64,000 bases of DNA from Streptomyces uncialis (GCF_036250755.1 NZ_CP109583.1:2480001-2544000), one strand, 5' to 3'. Positions 8,315 to 19,200 are shown, counted from the stretch's first letter. Numbers and translations are program-made. Notes: generated from the letters alone by a model not told the origin.

Positions 8315-10116
8315 CCCGAAAGGGTGCCCTCGTGGCCCGTAGGGATGATGCCCTCAGGACCCGGAAGAGCGACCGCATGACCCCCCACCCCAGGATCGCG
8401 GACCCCGTCCGTACGCGCGGACCCCGCCCCACCTCCCGGCTGCTGCGCCACCTGCTCCCGTACTGGCGCAGACTGCTGCCCGCCGCGCTCGCCTCGGCGG
8501 GCAGCGAACTCGCCGGTGCCGCGCTGATGGCGACCGCGGCCTGGCTGATCACCCGCGCCGCCGAACAGCCGCCGCTGGCCTCGGTAAGTGTCGCGATCGT
8601 CGCGGTACGGGCCCTGGCCCTGGGGCGCGGAGCGCTGCGCTACACCGACCGGCTGCTGGGCCACGACGCCGCGCTGCGGGCCGTGGCGGGATTCCGTACG
8701 CGGGTGTACGAGTCGCTGGTGCCGCTGGCCCCGGCGGGCACCCCGGCCTTTCGCAGCGGCGATCTGCTGACCCGGCTCGTGGACGACGTCGACGCCGCGC
8801 AGGATCTGCTGTTGCGGGTGCTGATCCCGGCGTCGGCCGCCGTCACGGTCGCGGTCACCGCCACCGCGACGGCCGCGGTGCTGCTGCCGCAGGCGGGTGT
8901 CCTGCTCGGCCTCTCCCTGGCCGTGGCGGGACTCGTCGTGCCCGCGCTGGTGCTCGCCCTGTCCCGTCGCACGGGCCGGACGGAGAAGGCGGCCCGCGCC
9001 GAACTCGCCTCGCTCACCCTCGACCTGACCCGGGGGGCGGCCGATCTCGCCGCGTACGGGGCGGGGGGCCGGGCCGAGGAGCGGGCCCGTCGGGCCTCGG
9101 CCCGGATCGCCGCGCTGGAACGCCAGGGAGCGCTGACCGCTTCGCTCGCCTCGGCCGTGGTCCTGCTGTTCCAGGGCGCCGCGACGGTCGGCGTCACCTG
9201 GCTCGCGCTGCGCGCCCACGCGGCAGGCGCGGTGCCCGCGCCGCATCTCACCGTGCTCGCGGTCCTCGCGCTGCTCTCCTTCGACGCGCTCGCGCCACTG
9301 CCGGCCGCCGCCCGCCGTCTCGCCGAGGTACGCGCGTCGGCGCACCGGCTGGCCGGCCTGCTCCACACCCCGCCCCCGGTCACCGAGCCCGCCGACCCGG
9401 TCCCGCTCCCCACCGACGGGCCGCTCGGCGTGGAGATCACCGGCCTGCGGGTGCGCCACCACCCGGGCGGTCCCCCGGTACTGGACGGGCTGGACCTGCG
9501 GCTGCCGCCCGGCCGCCGGGTGGTGCTGCGCGGCGCGAGCGGCTCCGGGAAGTCGACGCTGATCGCGGCGCTCATGCGGTTCGTCCCGTACGAGTCGGGG
9601 AGCATCCGCGTCGGCGGACGCGAACTGCGCGACTGCGCGAGCACCGATGTCCGCCGCGCGATCACCGGCGTGACCCAGGACGCACATGTCTTCCACACCA
9701 CGATCCGCGCCAACCTGCTCCTGGCCCGACCCGACGCCACGGACAGCGATCTGCGCGCGGCGGCGGACCGGGCCCGGCTCCTGGACTGGATCGAGTCGCT
9801 GCCCGACCGCTGGGACACGGTCCTCGGCGAGAACGGCGCGGCGATGTCGGGCGGCCAGCGCCAACGCCTCCTGCTGGCCCGGGCCCTGCTGGCCGACCCA
9901 CCCGTCCTCGTCCTCGACGAACCCACGGAGGGCCTGGACCCGGCCACGGCCACCGCGGTCCTCACCGACATCCTCACCGCCACCCACGGCCGCACCACCC
10001 TCCTGATCACCCACGCCCGCGCGGGCCTCACGGGGGCGGACCGGGTCGTGACACTGGAGGGGGGTGCGGTGGTCACGGCCGGGGGACGGCAGACGGTCCG
10101 AACGGGCGGACCGTAG
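8311..10116 (+). CDS. cydC: Thiol reductant ABC exporter, CydC subunit
   Basis: A 601-aa second half-transporter of CydDC. Six membrane helices lie in about residues 45-320, starting after LLRHLLPYWRRLLPAALAS. The ATPase has Walker A GASGSGKST (about 410), signature MSGGQRQR (about 510) and Walker B VLVLDEPTEGLD. The ATG at 8311 overlaps the cydD stop as ATGA. A second ATG at 8377 (MTPHPR) is possible and would remove a charged leader. In several streptomycetes cydD and cydC are one fused gene; here they are separate. The gene ends the operon, and no strong hairpin was seen directly after it. Confidence 0.93.
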   Translation: MTRKGALVARRDDALRTRKSDRMTPHPRIADPVRTRGPRPTSRLLRHLLPYWRRLLPAALASAGSELAGAALMATAAWLITRAAEQPPLASVSVAIVAVRALALGRGALRYTDRLLGHDAALRAVAGFRTRVYESLVPLAPAGTPAFRSGDLLTRLVDDVDAAQDLLLRVLIPASAAVTVAVTATATAAVLLPQAGVLLGLSLAVAGLVVPALVLALSRRTGRTEKAARAELASLTLDLTRGAADLAAYGAGGRAEERARRASARIAALERQGALTASLASAVVLLFQGAATVGVTWLALRAHAAGAVPAPHLTVLAVLALLSFDALAPLPAAARRLAEVRASAHRLAGLLHTPPPVTEPADPVPLPTDGPLGVEITGLRVRHHPGGPPVLDGLDLRLPPGRRVVLRGASGSGKSTLIAALMRFVPYESGSIRVGGRELRDCASTDVRRAITGVTQDAHVFHTTIRANLLLARPDATDSDLRAAADRARLLDWIESLPDRWDTVLGENGAAMSGGQRQRLLLARALLADPPVLVLDEPTEGLDPATATAVLTDILTATHGRTTLLITHARAGLTGADRVVTLEGGAVVTAGGRQTVRTGGP

Positions 10117-10446
10117 TCCGCGGTGGAGACGTGCGGCAGGAGCGGCATGGTCAGGGCGGGAGGACGACGGCTTCGCACACCTCGCCCGCCACGGACAAGC
10201 CCACCCGTACACGTTCTGCGCCGCCGACCGGAACCGCGGGTGGCCACCACCGCTGACGACCTCGGCCCCGTGCGCAAGGGCATTCCGGGGCTGCTGGACG
10301 CCCTGCTCGGCGACGGTGGAGAACGCGTTCACCACTTGCACGGCCACCTTGCGAACGGATTCAGAGACGCCGACCAAGGCTGATGGCGATGTTCGACCAA
10401 CACGGCCTGTGGGACCCCACCACCAGCTCATGCCGTACATCGACTG
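10117..10446. other. Stretch without a clear gene, possible gene remnant
   Basis: No complete gene fits. The part from about 10200 to 10385 keeps good G/C third-position bias on the minus strand, in a frame reading VAVQVVNAFSTVAEQGVQQP, without a convincing start or family. A plus-strand reading ending GFRDADQG is an alternative. It could be the decayed end of a gene lost when the neighbouring McrBC island was inserted. Confidence 0.3.
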
Positions 10447-11667
10447 TCACAAGCCGCCTTCACCGGCACCCGTGACCATACGCCGGGTCAGTGCCCGGAC
10501 TTCCGCCAACAGAAGTGCCGGCTGTTGGTCCAGGTCGAGGGCGTGCTGGTGCAGGACCGTCCTGGCACGGCGTACCCGGTGACTGGCGTGCGGCGCATTG
10601 CCCTTCGCATAGACCAGGTGGCCCTCGGTCAGCCCCAACGCGGTGCAGTAGGCCAGCATCTGATAGAGATCCTCGTTCGGATAGCTCCGCCGCTTGTCGA
10701 CCTTGTACTTGGCGTCAGCGACTATGCCTGGCACCCCTGCGCCCGTGTACCAGAGGAAATCCGGCTTCAGGCGCACGGAATCGCTTTCGTCCAGGTGCGT
10801 GCCCCTGGCCTGAAGGACACTCCGTCCGCCGTAGGGCCGCATCGCCTCCCGCAGCGCCACGCACACGAAGTCCTCGTACACGCGGTTCATATCGAAGACG
10901 AAGCTGTCGATGCGCAGCCCGCCGGGCCGATGTTCGGCGGATGATCCGGCCAGAACAGCCTCGGCGAGGTGGAGGGCCTGGTGGTAGCGGGTGTTGAGAC
11001 GGGTCGGTCGCCAGAGCGGGAGCGCCTGTCCCCGTACGACCGGTGTGATGTCCGCCAGCCGTGCCCTCTGGTGCACCAGGCGCGTCCGTACGGCCTTGGG
11101 CACACCTGGAAGGAGCAGCAGACGATCGACGGCGGTACGCAGAATCCGGTTCTCGGCGATATCGGTGGTGAACTCGTCGTATGTCACCTCCACCGGCAGA
11201 GACATGCCGAACCGGCGCCGGATCTGCTCGGTCTCCCGAATGCGGCCCCGTACGACGAAGGACGACTCCTCGACGCTCCGGTAGCCCTGCAGCAGGCCCC
11301 GTCCCAGAGCCCGGTCCGTCTGCCGTTCGACGGCATGGGCAAGAGCGGGGAGCAGTTCGGTGTGCTCGGCAGCATCGACCGTGCCGTCCCGCCAGCCGTG
11401 TGGGTCCTTGCTGTAGCCGAGCAGGAAGAAGAGGCGTGGGACGGGCACCTTGGGGGTGATCCGCACGGTGACCGTCTCCACACCGGGAACCGCGACGGCC
11501 ATCGCCCCGACACGGCTCCCCGCACGCAGACGCCACACTCCCGGCTCATGGGCGTCGGGCGCGGCCTCTCCGAGGATCTTCAGGCCGGCCAGCGCGCGGC
11601 CGACCGCGTCCGGCAGTGGGAACCCCCTGGCAGGCGCGTGCTCGACGAGGGAGACGACGACTGTCAC
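10447..11667 (-). CDS. mcrC: McrC, nuclease subunit of McrBC-type restriction system
   Basis: A 406-aa McrC-family protein. McrBC-type systems cut DNA carrying modified cytosines and so restrict methylated phage or foreign DNA. The N-terminal half is the McrB-binding region, and the C-terminal half holds the PD-(D/E)xK nuclease: RLKPDFLW (Asp303), then IVADAKYK (Asp318 and Lys320). The start overlaps the mcrB stop as ATGA, so the two are co-translated. The length is slightly above E. coli McrC (about 348 aa) and typical for actinobacterial members. All nuclease residues are present, so the protein should be active. Confidence 0.93.
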   Translation of the reverse strand: MTVVVSLVEHAPARGFPLPDAVGRALAGLKILGEAAPDAHEPGVWRLRAGSRVGAMAVAVPGVETVTVRITPKVPVPRLFFLLGYSKDPHGWRDGTVDAAEHTELLPALAHAVERQTDRALGRGLLQGYRSVEESSFVVRGRIRETEQIRRRFGMSLPVEVTYDEFTTDIAENRILRTAVDRLLLLPGVPKAVRTRLVHQRARLADITPVVRGQALPLWRPTRLNTRYHQALHLAEAVLAGSSAEHRPGGLRIDSFVFDMNRVYEDFVCVALREAMRPYGGRSVLQARGTHLDESDSVRLKPDFLWYTGAGVPGIVADAKYKVDKRRSYPNEDLYQMLAYCTALGLTEGHLVYAKGNAPHASHRVRRARTVLHQHALDLDQQPALLLAEVRALTRRMVTGAGEGGL

Positions 11668-13511
11668 TCCGGGTCGAACCCCTCACTCGTCTTCTCTTGG
11701 CCCATGGCCACCGCACGGCGCAGCGCCGGCAGCCCGTAGCGGCCTTCGATGTCCACGTCGTCGCCGTAGTGGTGCTCCTCCAGCAGCGGAAGGATCTTGG
11801 TCCGCCACGTCCGATCCAGCCCGCCGTCCCGGAAGACTCCCGGCTTCATCAGGTAGGAGGGTCCGATCCGGAAGTCGGCGTCATCGATCCGGGCGTTGAG
11901 CGCGTCGAGCAGTTCGGCCGGTTCGGGACCCCTGCCCTCGGCCGCCAGCCAGCGGCGCAGCAGCCCGGCGGTCGGCTCGATACGCGGAGACAGCTCGACG
12001 AAGGCGAAGCGCCGTCGCATCGCCGCGTCCACGAGGGCGATCGAGCGGTCGGCCGTGTTCATGGTGCCGATGATGAACAGGTTCCGGGGGAGGAAGAAGT
12101 CCTCCCCCGAATAGGTCAGCCGAACCGAGCGGTCGCGGTACTCCAGGAGGAAGTACAGCTCACCGAAGACCTTGGCGAGGTTGGCCCGGTTGATCTCGTC
12201 GATGATCAGGAAGTGCGGGACGTGCCGGTTTCCCTCACGGCCGGCCACCTTGGCGAACTCACGCAGCGGGCCGGCGGTGAGGCGGAAGGCGACCTCGTGT
12301 GTCTGGGGGTCCTCGATGGGACGGAATCCCTCGAAGAAGTCCTCGTACGCGTAGGAGGGGTGGAACTGGACCAGCTTCACCTGCTCGCGCCCGGCACCGA
12401 GGTACTCGGCGATCTCCTGCGCGAGGAAGGTCTTGCCCGTCCCGGGCGGGCCGTAGAAGATCAGCTGCTTCTCGTCCTCCACGAGATCCCTGATCTCCTG
12501 CAACCAGTCCACGTGATGGACGTTGAGCCTCTCCCGCAGCTCTTCCGTGGGCCGGGGCAGCTCCACCTCGCGACGAGCGGTGAGGGCCGCGGGCTCGGCT
12601 CCGGACTCGGCTGTGGTGTCCCGGGCCTCCTCCACGAGCTCTTCATCACTGACGCCCAGACCATCGATGATGGCCTTGGACGTCGTCAGGTCGACCACTT
12701 CGTGCTTCAGCAACAGCCGCAGGCGGAGTTCCTCGGGCAGGGTCTCCAGCGCGAAGCCCTCCCTGCCCCATTCCACGGGCCGCCGCAGATTACTGCCGCC
12801 GTCCTCGGCGACGCGCTGCTCGACGCTTCCGGTGACCTCTCCGATGTAGAGGCGGCCCTCGGAGACCGCGCACACCGTGTCCCCCGGCCGCATCCGGGAG
12901 AAGAAGGCATGCAGTTCGTCGACGAGCTGCACCTTCTCGTTGTAGGCAGCGGTCGACTCGTAGTCCTCGTCGACGAAGGTGCGCAGTTGCTCCTTGCTGA
13001 CGCCCTGGACGACCTCCGGCCGAAGCCAGGGCGCGGCGAGCGTCACCCTGCCCTCAGGGAGCCACACCCGCTGCACGAGGTCCGGGCCCGCGGGGTGGAC
13101 GCCCCTCACGAGCCACGCGCGACTGGGACCCGACCAGACCTGCTCAAGAAAATCGGCGAGCGGCCGGCCGTCAGCGGTCTTCCACTCGAGCCATCCGTTG
13201 CTGCTGCGCCCCATCAGGATGTCGCCCGCGGCGGACGGTGAATTGCACTCGACGTCCCGGACGACCTCCAGCCATCCTGGAAAAGTGGTGGTCTCGCGTA
13301 TCGCGCCTTCTGCGATCAGCTTCTCCCGCAGCCTGTGTGAGGAAGGCGTCCGCAGGAGGAAGGAGGGCACGACATCCGGGCGGGCCGGGGACCCGGCGAG
13401 CACGACCATCTTCTGGCTGCCGTTGGTCCCCATCTCGGAGAGCAGCCGCCCGTGTGCCGTCGGCCCGCCGTGCGGCAGGCGCAACTGGAACTCCGGGTAT
13501 TCCTCGCCCAT
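11664..13511 (-). CDS. mcrB: McrB-type AAA+ GTPase of restriction system
   Basis: A 615-aa motor subunit of McrBC. The AAA+ domain shows Walker A GPPGTGKT (354-361), Walker B and adjacent residues IIDEINRAN (436-444), and the McrB GTP-specificity signature MNTADRS (484-490) with the arginines of AAMRRRF. The N-terminal 330 residues recognise DNA or effectors. Residues about 60-130 (GWLEWKTADGRPL) resemble a DUF4357-like fold, and about 190-260 resemble an EVE/PUA-type region (GDTVCAVSEGRLYIGEV). Both assignments are tentative. Related systems use such domains to read modified bases. No methyltransferase accompanies the pair, as expected for type IV restriction. Confidence 0.92.
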   Translation of the reverse strand: MGEEYPEFQLRLPHGGPTAHGRLLSEMGTNGSQKMVVLAGSPARPDVVPSFLLRTPSSHRLREKLIAEGAIRETTTFPGWLEVVRDVECNSPSAAGDILMGRSSNGWLEWKTADGRPLADFLEQVWSGPSRAWLVRGVHPAGPDLVQRVWLPEGRVTLAAPWLRPEVVQGVSKEQLRTFVDEDYESTAAYNEKVQLVDELHAFFSRMRPGDTVCAVSEGRLYIGEVTGSVEQRVAEDGGSNLRRPVEWGREGFALETLPEELRLRLLLKHEVVDLTTSKAIIDGLGVSDEELVEEARDTTAESGAEPAALTARREVELPRPTEELRERLNVHHVDWLQEIRDLVEDEKQLIFYGPPGTGKTFLAQEIAEYLGAGREQVKLVQFHPSYAYEDFFEGFRPIEDPQTHEVAFRLTAGPLREFAKVAGREGNRHVPHFLIIDEINRANLAKVFGELYFLLEYRDRSVRLTYSGEDFFLPRNLFIIGTMNTADRSIALVDAAMRRRFAFVELSPRIEPTAGLLRRWLAAEGRGPEPAELLDALNARIDDADFRIGPSYLMKPGVFRDGGLDRTWRTKILPLLEEHHYGDDVDIEGRYGLPALRRAVAMGQEKTSEGFDPE

Positions 13512-13949
13512 CGGGCTCCTCGTCCGTGTTGATGCGGTGACTCGTTCGGTCGATCTTGCGAAGGGTACGGTGGCGTGGCGTGGCGGTCAGGCGGCCGAGC
13601 GCCCGCGACCTGCACGGTCGGCGCGCAACCGGGGTAGCCGGTGACCGGGGGTCGGCTGGGAACACGTGTCTGCCCGATCGGGCGTGGACCGACCAGGGTG
13701 CCCGGGTCCGGGCAAGGCCCGGGACAGGATCGTCCTCGCCCCCGCGACCTCCGTCGCTGAAGCCGACCGCCTCGGTTCATGGATGGGCATGGAGGCATTG
13801 TGGCCCGGATGATCGACTGTGACGGGATGTAACCCATTTCCGGCCAACGACGGCACCGGGTAGCCACGGGTTCCGGCCATGGATTGCCTCAGGCGGCAAC
13901 CGCTGCCCATGATCTACAGCGAGGACACCGTCACAGCAAGGGGGAAACG
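13512..13949. other. Divergent intergenic region, mcrB / unknown gene
   Basis: It separates mcrB (minus) from the 229-aa gene (plus) and should hold both promoters. GC content drops slightly towards 13790-13930. I could not pick a convincing -35/-10 pair. Open frames crossing it have poor codon bias. Confidence 0.45.
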
Positions 13950-14639
13950 GTGGGAATCAGAACACCTGAGGGCACGGCCAGGCATCCGCACACCGACGAG
14001 TTGGCCGCCGCTGTCTCCATGACGGGCTCTCAGCTGGCCCAGGCGGTGGGCCGCTTCGACGGCGACAAGGCTGCCATGGTGCTCGCGGCCGTGCGCACGG
14101 CCGAGCGGGCTTTCACTGAACTCGACGACTGCGACAAAGTCATCGACGAGGCATCGGAGACAGGCCGTGCCATCGCCGACCGATTGGGCGAACTGCTCGC
14201 GGCCGAGGCGGCAGACGAGATCCCTCCCCAGCTCGACGCGTTGGCAGCCACGTCCGCACGCGTACGCGACACGGACGGCCCACGCACCCTGTTGAACCGC
14301 CTCCTCGGACGCGAGGAGGAAGCCGGACAGACACCGTCCACGGTCCGGCCCCTCACGTCCGTCGACCTTCCCGGCCTCCCCTCTGCTTACCAGGACGAGG
14401 AGAGGTTCACGGACTTGATAGCCATGGCCGCACGGGGAGCGGAGCTGGCACCACGGCTGCGGCACGCCCACGCCGAGCGGCTCGGCGATGTGGCTGCCCA
14501 TCTGGTGCGCGTGGTGCGACAGGCGGCCGACGTCGGCTTCGCCGAGCCAGTGTTCGCCGACGAGTCGGTTCATGAGGCCCGCCGCGCGTACGCACTCTGG
14601 CTCCGATGTCTCGCGGAGCGCAAACGGGACCTCGACTAG
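13950..14639 (+). CDS. Unknown protein between McrBC and Wadjet
   Basis: A 229-aa soluble protein that I do not recognise. GTG at 13950 is chosen because AAGGGGGAAAC lies just upstream and the reading VGIRTPEGTARHP follows; the open frame reaches back to 13884 but without a ribosome-binding site. The sequence is Ala/Glu/Arg-rich and probably mostly helical (AAMVLAAVRTAERAFTELDD), with two helical halves joined by a Pro/Thr-rich linker near residues 120-140. There are no membrane segments, no nucleotide-binding loop and no obvious catalytic motif. It is alone on the plus strand between two defence operons, so a defence-related role is possible by position only. Confidence 0.75.
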   Translation: MGIRTPEGTARHPHTDELAAAVSMTGSQLAQAVGRFDGDKAAMVLAAVRTAERAFTELDDCDKVIDEASETGRAIADRLGELLAAEAADEIPPQLDALAATSARVRDTDGPRTLLNRLLGREEEAGQTPSTVRPLTSVDLPGLPSAYQDEERFTDLIAMAARGAELAPRLRHAHAERLGDVAAHLVRVVRQAADVGFAEPVFADESVHEARRAYALWLRCLAERKRDLD

Positions 14640-15011
14640 CCCGGTCACATCGACGAGCGGTTCTTCCCTCCTGCGGGTACGGACCCACCATCCGATGGAT
14701 ACCGCGTCCCGAATCGCCCGAGAAAGGAGATCTCTCCTGATGGCACCTGGCTGAGCCCCGGGCGGCAAACCCGTCCCAGTCACGTGCCCCGTCGGCCGCG
14801 TAGCCGATTGTCCAGCCACGACTTCCGCCGTATGCAGGTTCGGGTGCCCGCCTGACCTCCACCAGGGTCGGCAGCCGTCCGCGTCCATGAACAAGTGCTC
14901 CAGCCAGCACGTGGAGCCGTTCTCGTGCCTGGTGGGCGCCTTCCCTCCCTCTTCCCGTACACCCCGATCGCAACTGCCGACAGGCATGTCCGACGACACT
15001 CACCACCGACT
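14640..15011. other. Convergent gap between unknown gene and jetD
   Basis: No gene seen. A perfect 6-bp-stem palindrome, AGGAGATCTCTCCT, lies at 14725-14738. The two neighbouring genes converge here, so terminators are expected, but no long GC hairpin is evident. Confidence 0.45.
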
Positions 15012-16253
15012 TCACGCAAGGTCGGACAGCAGCACGTCGAGGACCGTCTCCTCCTCGACTCGTACAGCGAGTTGCAAGAGGGCCTGCCGCAGATCCGGGT
15101 CCCAGGGAGCTTCAGCCGGCGGCCCCGCGAGTGGCAGGCCATCGGGCCTTGCGAGCGCTGCGGCACGGTAGTCGGCAGCCGTATAGCGCCAGGGCCGCCA
15201 GGGCACGCGACGCAGCAGTGCGGAAGCGATACGGAGCCCGCCCCAGTCGAAGTCCCCGTGGTATCGCAGTGCTGCCCCGCCCTCGTTCAGCCGGCTCAAG
15301 AGGGTGAGCGCCGCGGCGGACGGCTATCCCTGGACGCACACCAGCGGAGCGGAATCCGGCCCGTGGACGTCGGCTGCCGCTGCGAGGACCGCCGGGTTCT
15401 CGCAGATCCACACCGACGGGACGGAAAGGGCGACGGGGCAGCGGATGAGCTGACGGAGAGTGAGGACGGACGGCTCGCCCGCGTCGGCCATCCAGTCCAT
15501 GGCGGGCGTGCCCCGCAGGTTCAGTGTCAGGACCGTCGAGGACAGCTCGTCGCGGAGCAGACCCGCTGATGCCCACGCCTCCCGGCGCCATGCGGCGCCC
15601 GTCCCGTCGGGAAAGCCTGTCAGCGCTCGGATGCCCGAGAGGGTGAGGGTGGCCAAAGGGGTGCCGTCGTCCAGGGCGTGGGCGCCACCGAGCAGCCGTG
15701 CCGCGAAGGCGGGAAGCGAGACGGGCGGGTCTACCGGCAGAGCACTCAGAACAGTGGCGACCTGATCCAGGAGGTCTTGAGCTGCGGCCGACGTGCCGGC
15801 GAGGCGGCGTACCAGGCCGTCGCCCCGGAGCCGGCCCGCCCATCCGGCAAGGCCCGGGGTCCGGTCCGCGAGAGCGTCGGTCACGGCGAACGCCTCTTGC
15901 CAGGCCCGTTCCTCGGCCTGGCGGGACGGGCCGAGCAGGACGGTCGGCCCGGTGAGCGCGACGACCGCTGCGGCCAGGCCCCCGGGACTGATCCCGGAGC
16001 GGCGCAGGACGGCGTCCACCTCGTCGAGCCGGATGGTCAGGGAGCGCCCCCTTCCGGGGGAGCGGCCCAACAGCAGCTCGGCCGCGGCCCGCTGGTCCGG
16101 CATGGGCGCCCTGAGGGAGACGGGTCCGGTGAGAGGCTGCTCACGCTCCAAGCGCCGACGCACCCGGTCGACCAGCCAGTCGAGGGCGGGATCTCCCAGC
16201 AGACGGCGCAGCCGGGCACCGTCGACCGGGCCGGTGGCGGACGTCAGGTCCAC
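15012..16253 (-). pseudogene. jetD: JetD, Toprim subunit of type II Wadjet, interrupted by amber codon
   Basis: TIGR02679/DUF2399-type protein, the Toprim nuclease subunit of type II Wadjet. Wadjet systems bind and cut circular plasmid DNA. The reading frame would encode 413 aa, but codon 310 is TAG (15324-15326), and both sides match the family in the same frame (..PLVCVQG-stop-PSAAALTLLSRL..). The Toprim Glu (ICENPAVL, Glu285) lies before the stop, while the DxD motif (YHGDFDWGG, Asp334/336) lies after it, so a truncated product would lack nuclease function. The family often has Gln here, which fits one C-to-T change. The GTG at 16253 overlaps the jetC end by 10 bases. Read-through or a sequencing error cannot be excluded. 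Confidence 0.88.
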
Positions 16254-19200
16254 AGGGGCTCCGGCCCGGCTGTCGCCTCCGCGAGCGGGCCCGCTTTCGG
16301 AGTCTGCGACCGCACCGGGTCCTCTCGGCGGATCCTTCGGTTGCCGTCCCATTCCCAGCGGGTGACGAGTACCGCCGCCACCTCGTCGATCCGCGAGAGT
16401 TGGGCGATGGCGACGCCGGGCACCTGCGGGTAGCATGCCCACTCGCGCTCACTCGTCATCACCACGTCCAGGTCGAACGCGTGCAGCAGGCCGAGGCACT
16501 TGGCGCGCGAGTCGTCGTCCACTCCCGCGAAAGCCTCGTCGAGGGTGACCAGGCGTGGCGCGTACGGACTGCCGGCGCTCGCATAGTGCGAGGAAGCCGC
16601 GGCGAACAACGGTACGGACACGGCAAGGACGCGCTCGCCACCCGAGGCCGGGCCGGTGGCCGGGACCCAGCGGCCGTGCTGGTGCCGCTCGACCCCGAAT
16701 TCGTGCCAGGCCCGGTAGTCGAGCGCGGCGGTGAGGTGTTCGAGCCAGCTGCCGGAGGTGTCGTCCGACTGCTGCCGGGCGATCTGTGTCTGGAGGAACT
16801 CACCCACCGCCGCCCGGTCCTCCGGGGTCCAGGCGTCAGCGGACTGGCGCAGCCGCTCACGGGCGGTGGCGAGACCGGAGGGGGCTTTGCGGGAGGCCCG
16901 CCAGACCAGCCGCAGCTTCATCCCTGTGGAGGTGGGGCGGTTATCCAGCTCGGCGTTCATGTCCCGCACCTGGCGTTCGGCGGCCCCGATGAGCTCCTGG
17001 AGGGTACCCGCGACCTCGGTGATCAGATGGGTTTCGAGGATCTCCCGTTCATGGGCGGAGAGGATACGGGTGAGTTCGCCGACTTCGGCGGTGAGTGCCG
17101 CCGCGAGCTCCGGTACGGCGCGTCCACGGCCCTGGTAGACGATGTCGACGACCATGCCGTCCTCCACCATCCGGGCGGAGGCGGTGTGCCCGTGCCGGGA
17201 CAGGGTGTCCTGAAGGGTCTTGAGTTCCTCACTCAGTCGACGCTGTACGCGTTCCCAGGCGCTGTCCGAGTCGTCGGTCGACGCCAGCCCGGACTCGACG
17301 GCTCGGGCGAGCGCGATCGCCGGGGTGGCCGCCCAGGGTGCGTCCCCCGCCGTCGGCACCGTCAGATCGGGCAGGGCGACCTTGATCAAGCCGGTGGCGG
17401 TGAACCGCTGGAGTCCCGCGATGGCTTCCGCCCGTGTCCCGGCGGCTTCCGCGAGGTTCTTCTCCAGACGCTCGATATGGCCTTCGGCCTTGCTCGCTTC
17501 CCGGTCGGCGTCGCCATGGCGCTGCCGGGTGGTCCTCTGATCCGCCTCGCAGGCCCGCAGGGCTTCGGCGGTCTCGGTGAGGCGGCGTTCGAGTTCGACG
17601 ACGGCGGCGCCGATGGTGGAGCGCAGGGTGGCGTGCCGCTCGTCGGCCGCCACCGCCTCGCGCCCGGCCTCGTCGGCGCGCCAGGTGAGTTCGGCGGTCC
17701 GCTCCCCGGCCTGCGCGACCTCGGTGCGTTCCTCCTCGGCCTGGAGGGCCGCCTCATCGCGTTCACGCAGGGTCGGCCACAAGGCGGCCAGGGACAAGGC
17801 GAGGGACCCAAGGGCCCGGCGCACCTCGGCAAGGCCCGCGCGGTCGGCCGGCAGACCGAGTTCGGCCGTGGTTCCCGCGAGTTCGGTGGTGGCCGCTTCG
17901 GCCCGCCCGGCCGCTTCCAGGAGGTCGGCGGCTCGCTCCTCGCGCCGTGAGCGAGTGCGACGCACCGCCTCGACGGCAGCGGTCACCTGGGCGTGCGCCC
18001 GGGTGAGCGGGCTCTCCTCGGGTACGCCGGCCAGCTCGGCATCGAGGGTGCGGCGGCGTGCGGCGACCCCTTCGGACCGCGCCACGAGGGTGTCCGACTC
18101 AAGTCTGAGAGCGCCGAGTTCTGCACGCAAGGTGGCGATGCGGGCCCGCCGCGCCGCCTCCCGCGCCCCCTCCCCGACGTACTCGGCGGCCGGTTTGGCC
18201 CAGCGGCCGGTCAGCGGGCCGACCCGGAAGCGCCCGTCCGGCCCCGCCCATGTGTCCGTTCCGCCGTCGCCTCCCGCGCCGATGGCGGCGAGCAGTCGTG
18301 CGACTGTGTCCTCGCCCACCGCCGCGGCCTGCGCGTCGCCGCTGTCCACGGCTGGGCGCAACAGCCCGCCGAGCGAGGGCCCGGCCACCGGCCCGGTCAG
18401 CGGAGCGAGGAGTACGTCGTACCCGTCCGCGGCGAGGGCGGTGCCGTCGGGGAGCACCCAGGCGTCAAGCAGTCCAGAGGCTTCCAACGCCGCCTCCAGT
18501 CCGGCGCGTTGCGCTTCCGGGAGGTGGTCGTGGAAGTCCACCAGTCGCCACAGGGGTGCGCCTGAGAGCCGCTCGCGCAGGCCGGGTGTGCGGCTGAGCG
18601 GCGGTCGGGGACCTCGTCGGCCGCCGGCCTCCAGCATGGTGAGTTCCTCGCGGAACCGGCCGAAACGTACCTCCAGCTCCGCCGTCCGGCGCGCCGCGTC
18701 GGCCGCCTCGTCCGCCAGTCGCGCCGAGGCCGTGCTGTGCGCTCGTGCCGCGTGCACGCGGGCCGGGTAGGGCCCGTCGAGGTGTCGCGTCCAGTCCTGG
18801 AGTTCGTCGAGCAGGCCGACCGGGTCGGGGCAGACCAGCTCGGTCCAGGCGCGCGCGTTCTCTCGTACGTCGTCCAGCAGTGCCCGCGCTGCCCGTGCGG
18901 CTGCTTCCTCCGCCTGGCCTTGCGCCGCGACGGTCTGGTCGAGGTCGGTATCCGCCTCGTCGAGGCGGACGGAAGCCTGCCGCTGCCCCTGGGCCGCCCG
19001 CTCAGCCGTCTCCGCGAGGTCCTCCGCATGGGCGAGCGCACGATGCCCGCGATCCATCGACTGGTCGGCCGCGAGCCGCAGTTCAGGCCACCGCTGCCCG
19101 TCGTCCCCCGGTAGGTCGATACGTGCGGCGGCGGCCGCCTCCCGTGCGGTGCGGAAGGTGTCCTCGGCAAGCCGTTCGGCCGCCCCCAGCCGGTTCTCGG

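Noticed and set aside
7981..10440. 819-codon minus-strand frame across cydC
   Set aside because: Antisense to a well-supported ABC exporter; only its first part, outside cydC, has gene-like bias and is treated as a possible remnant.
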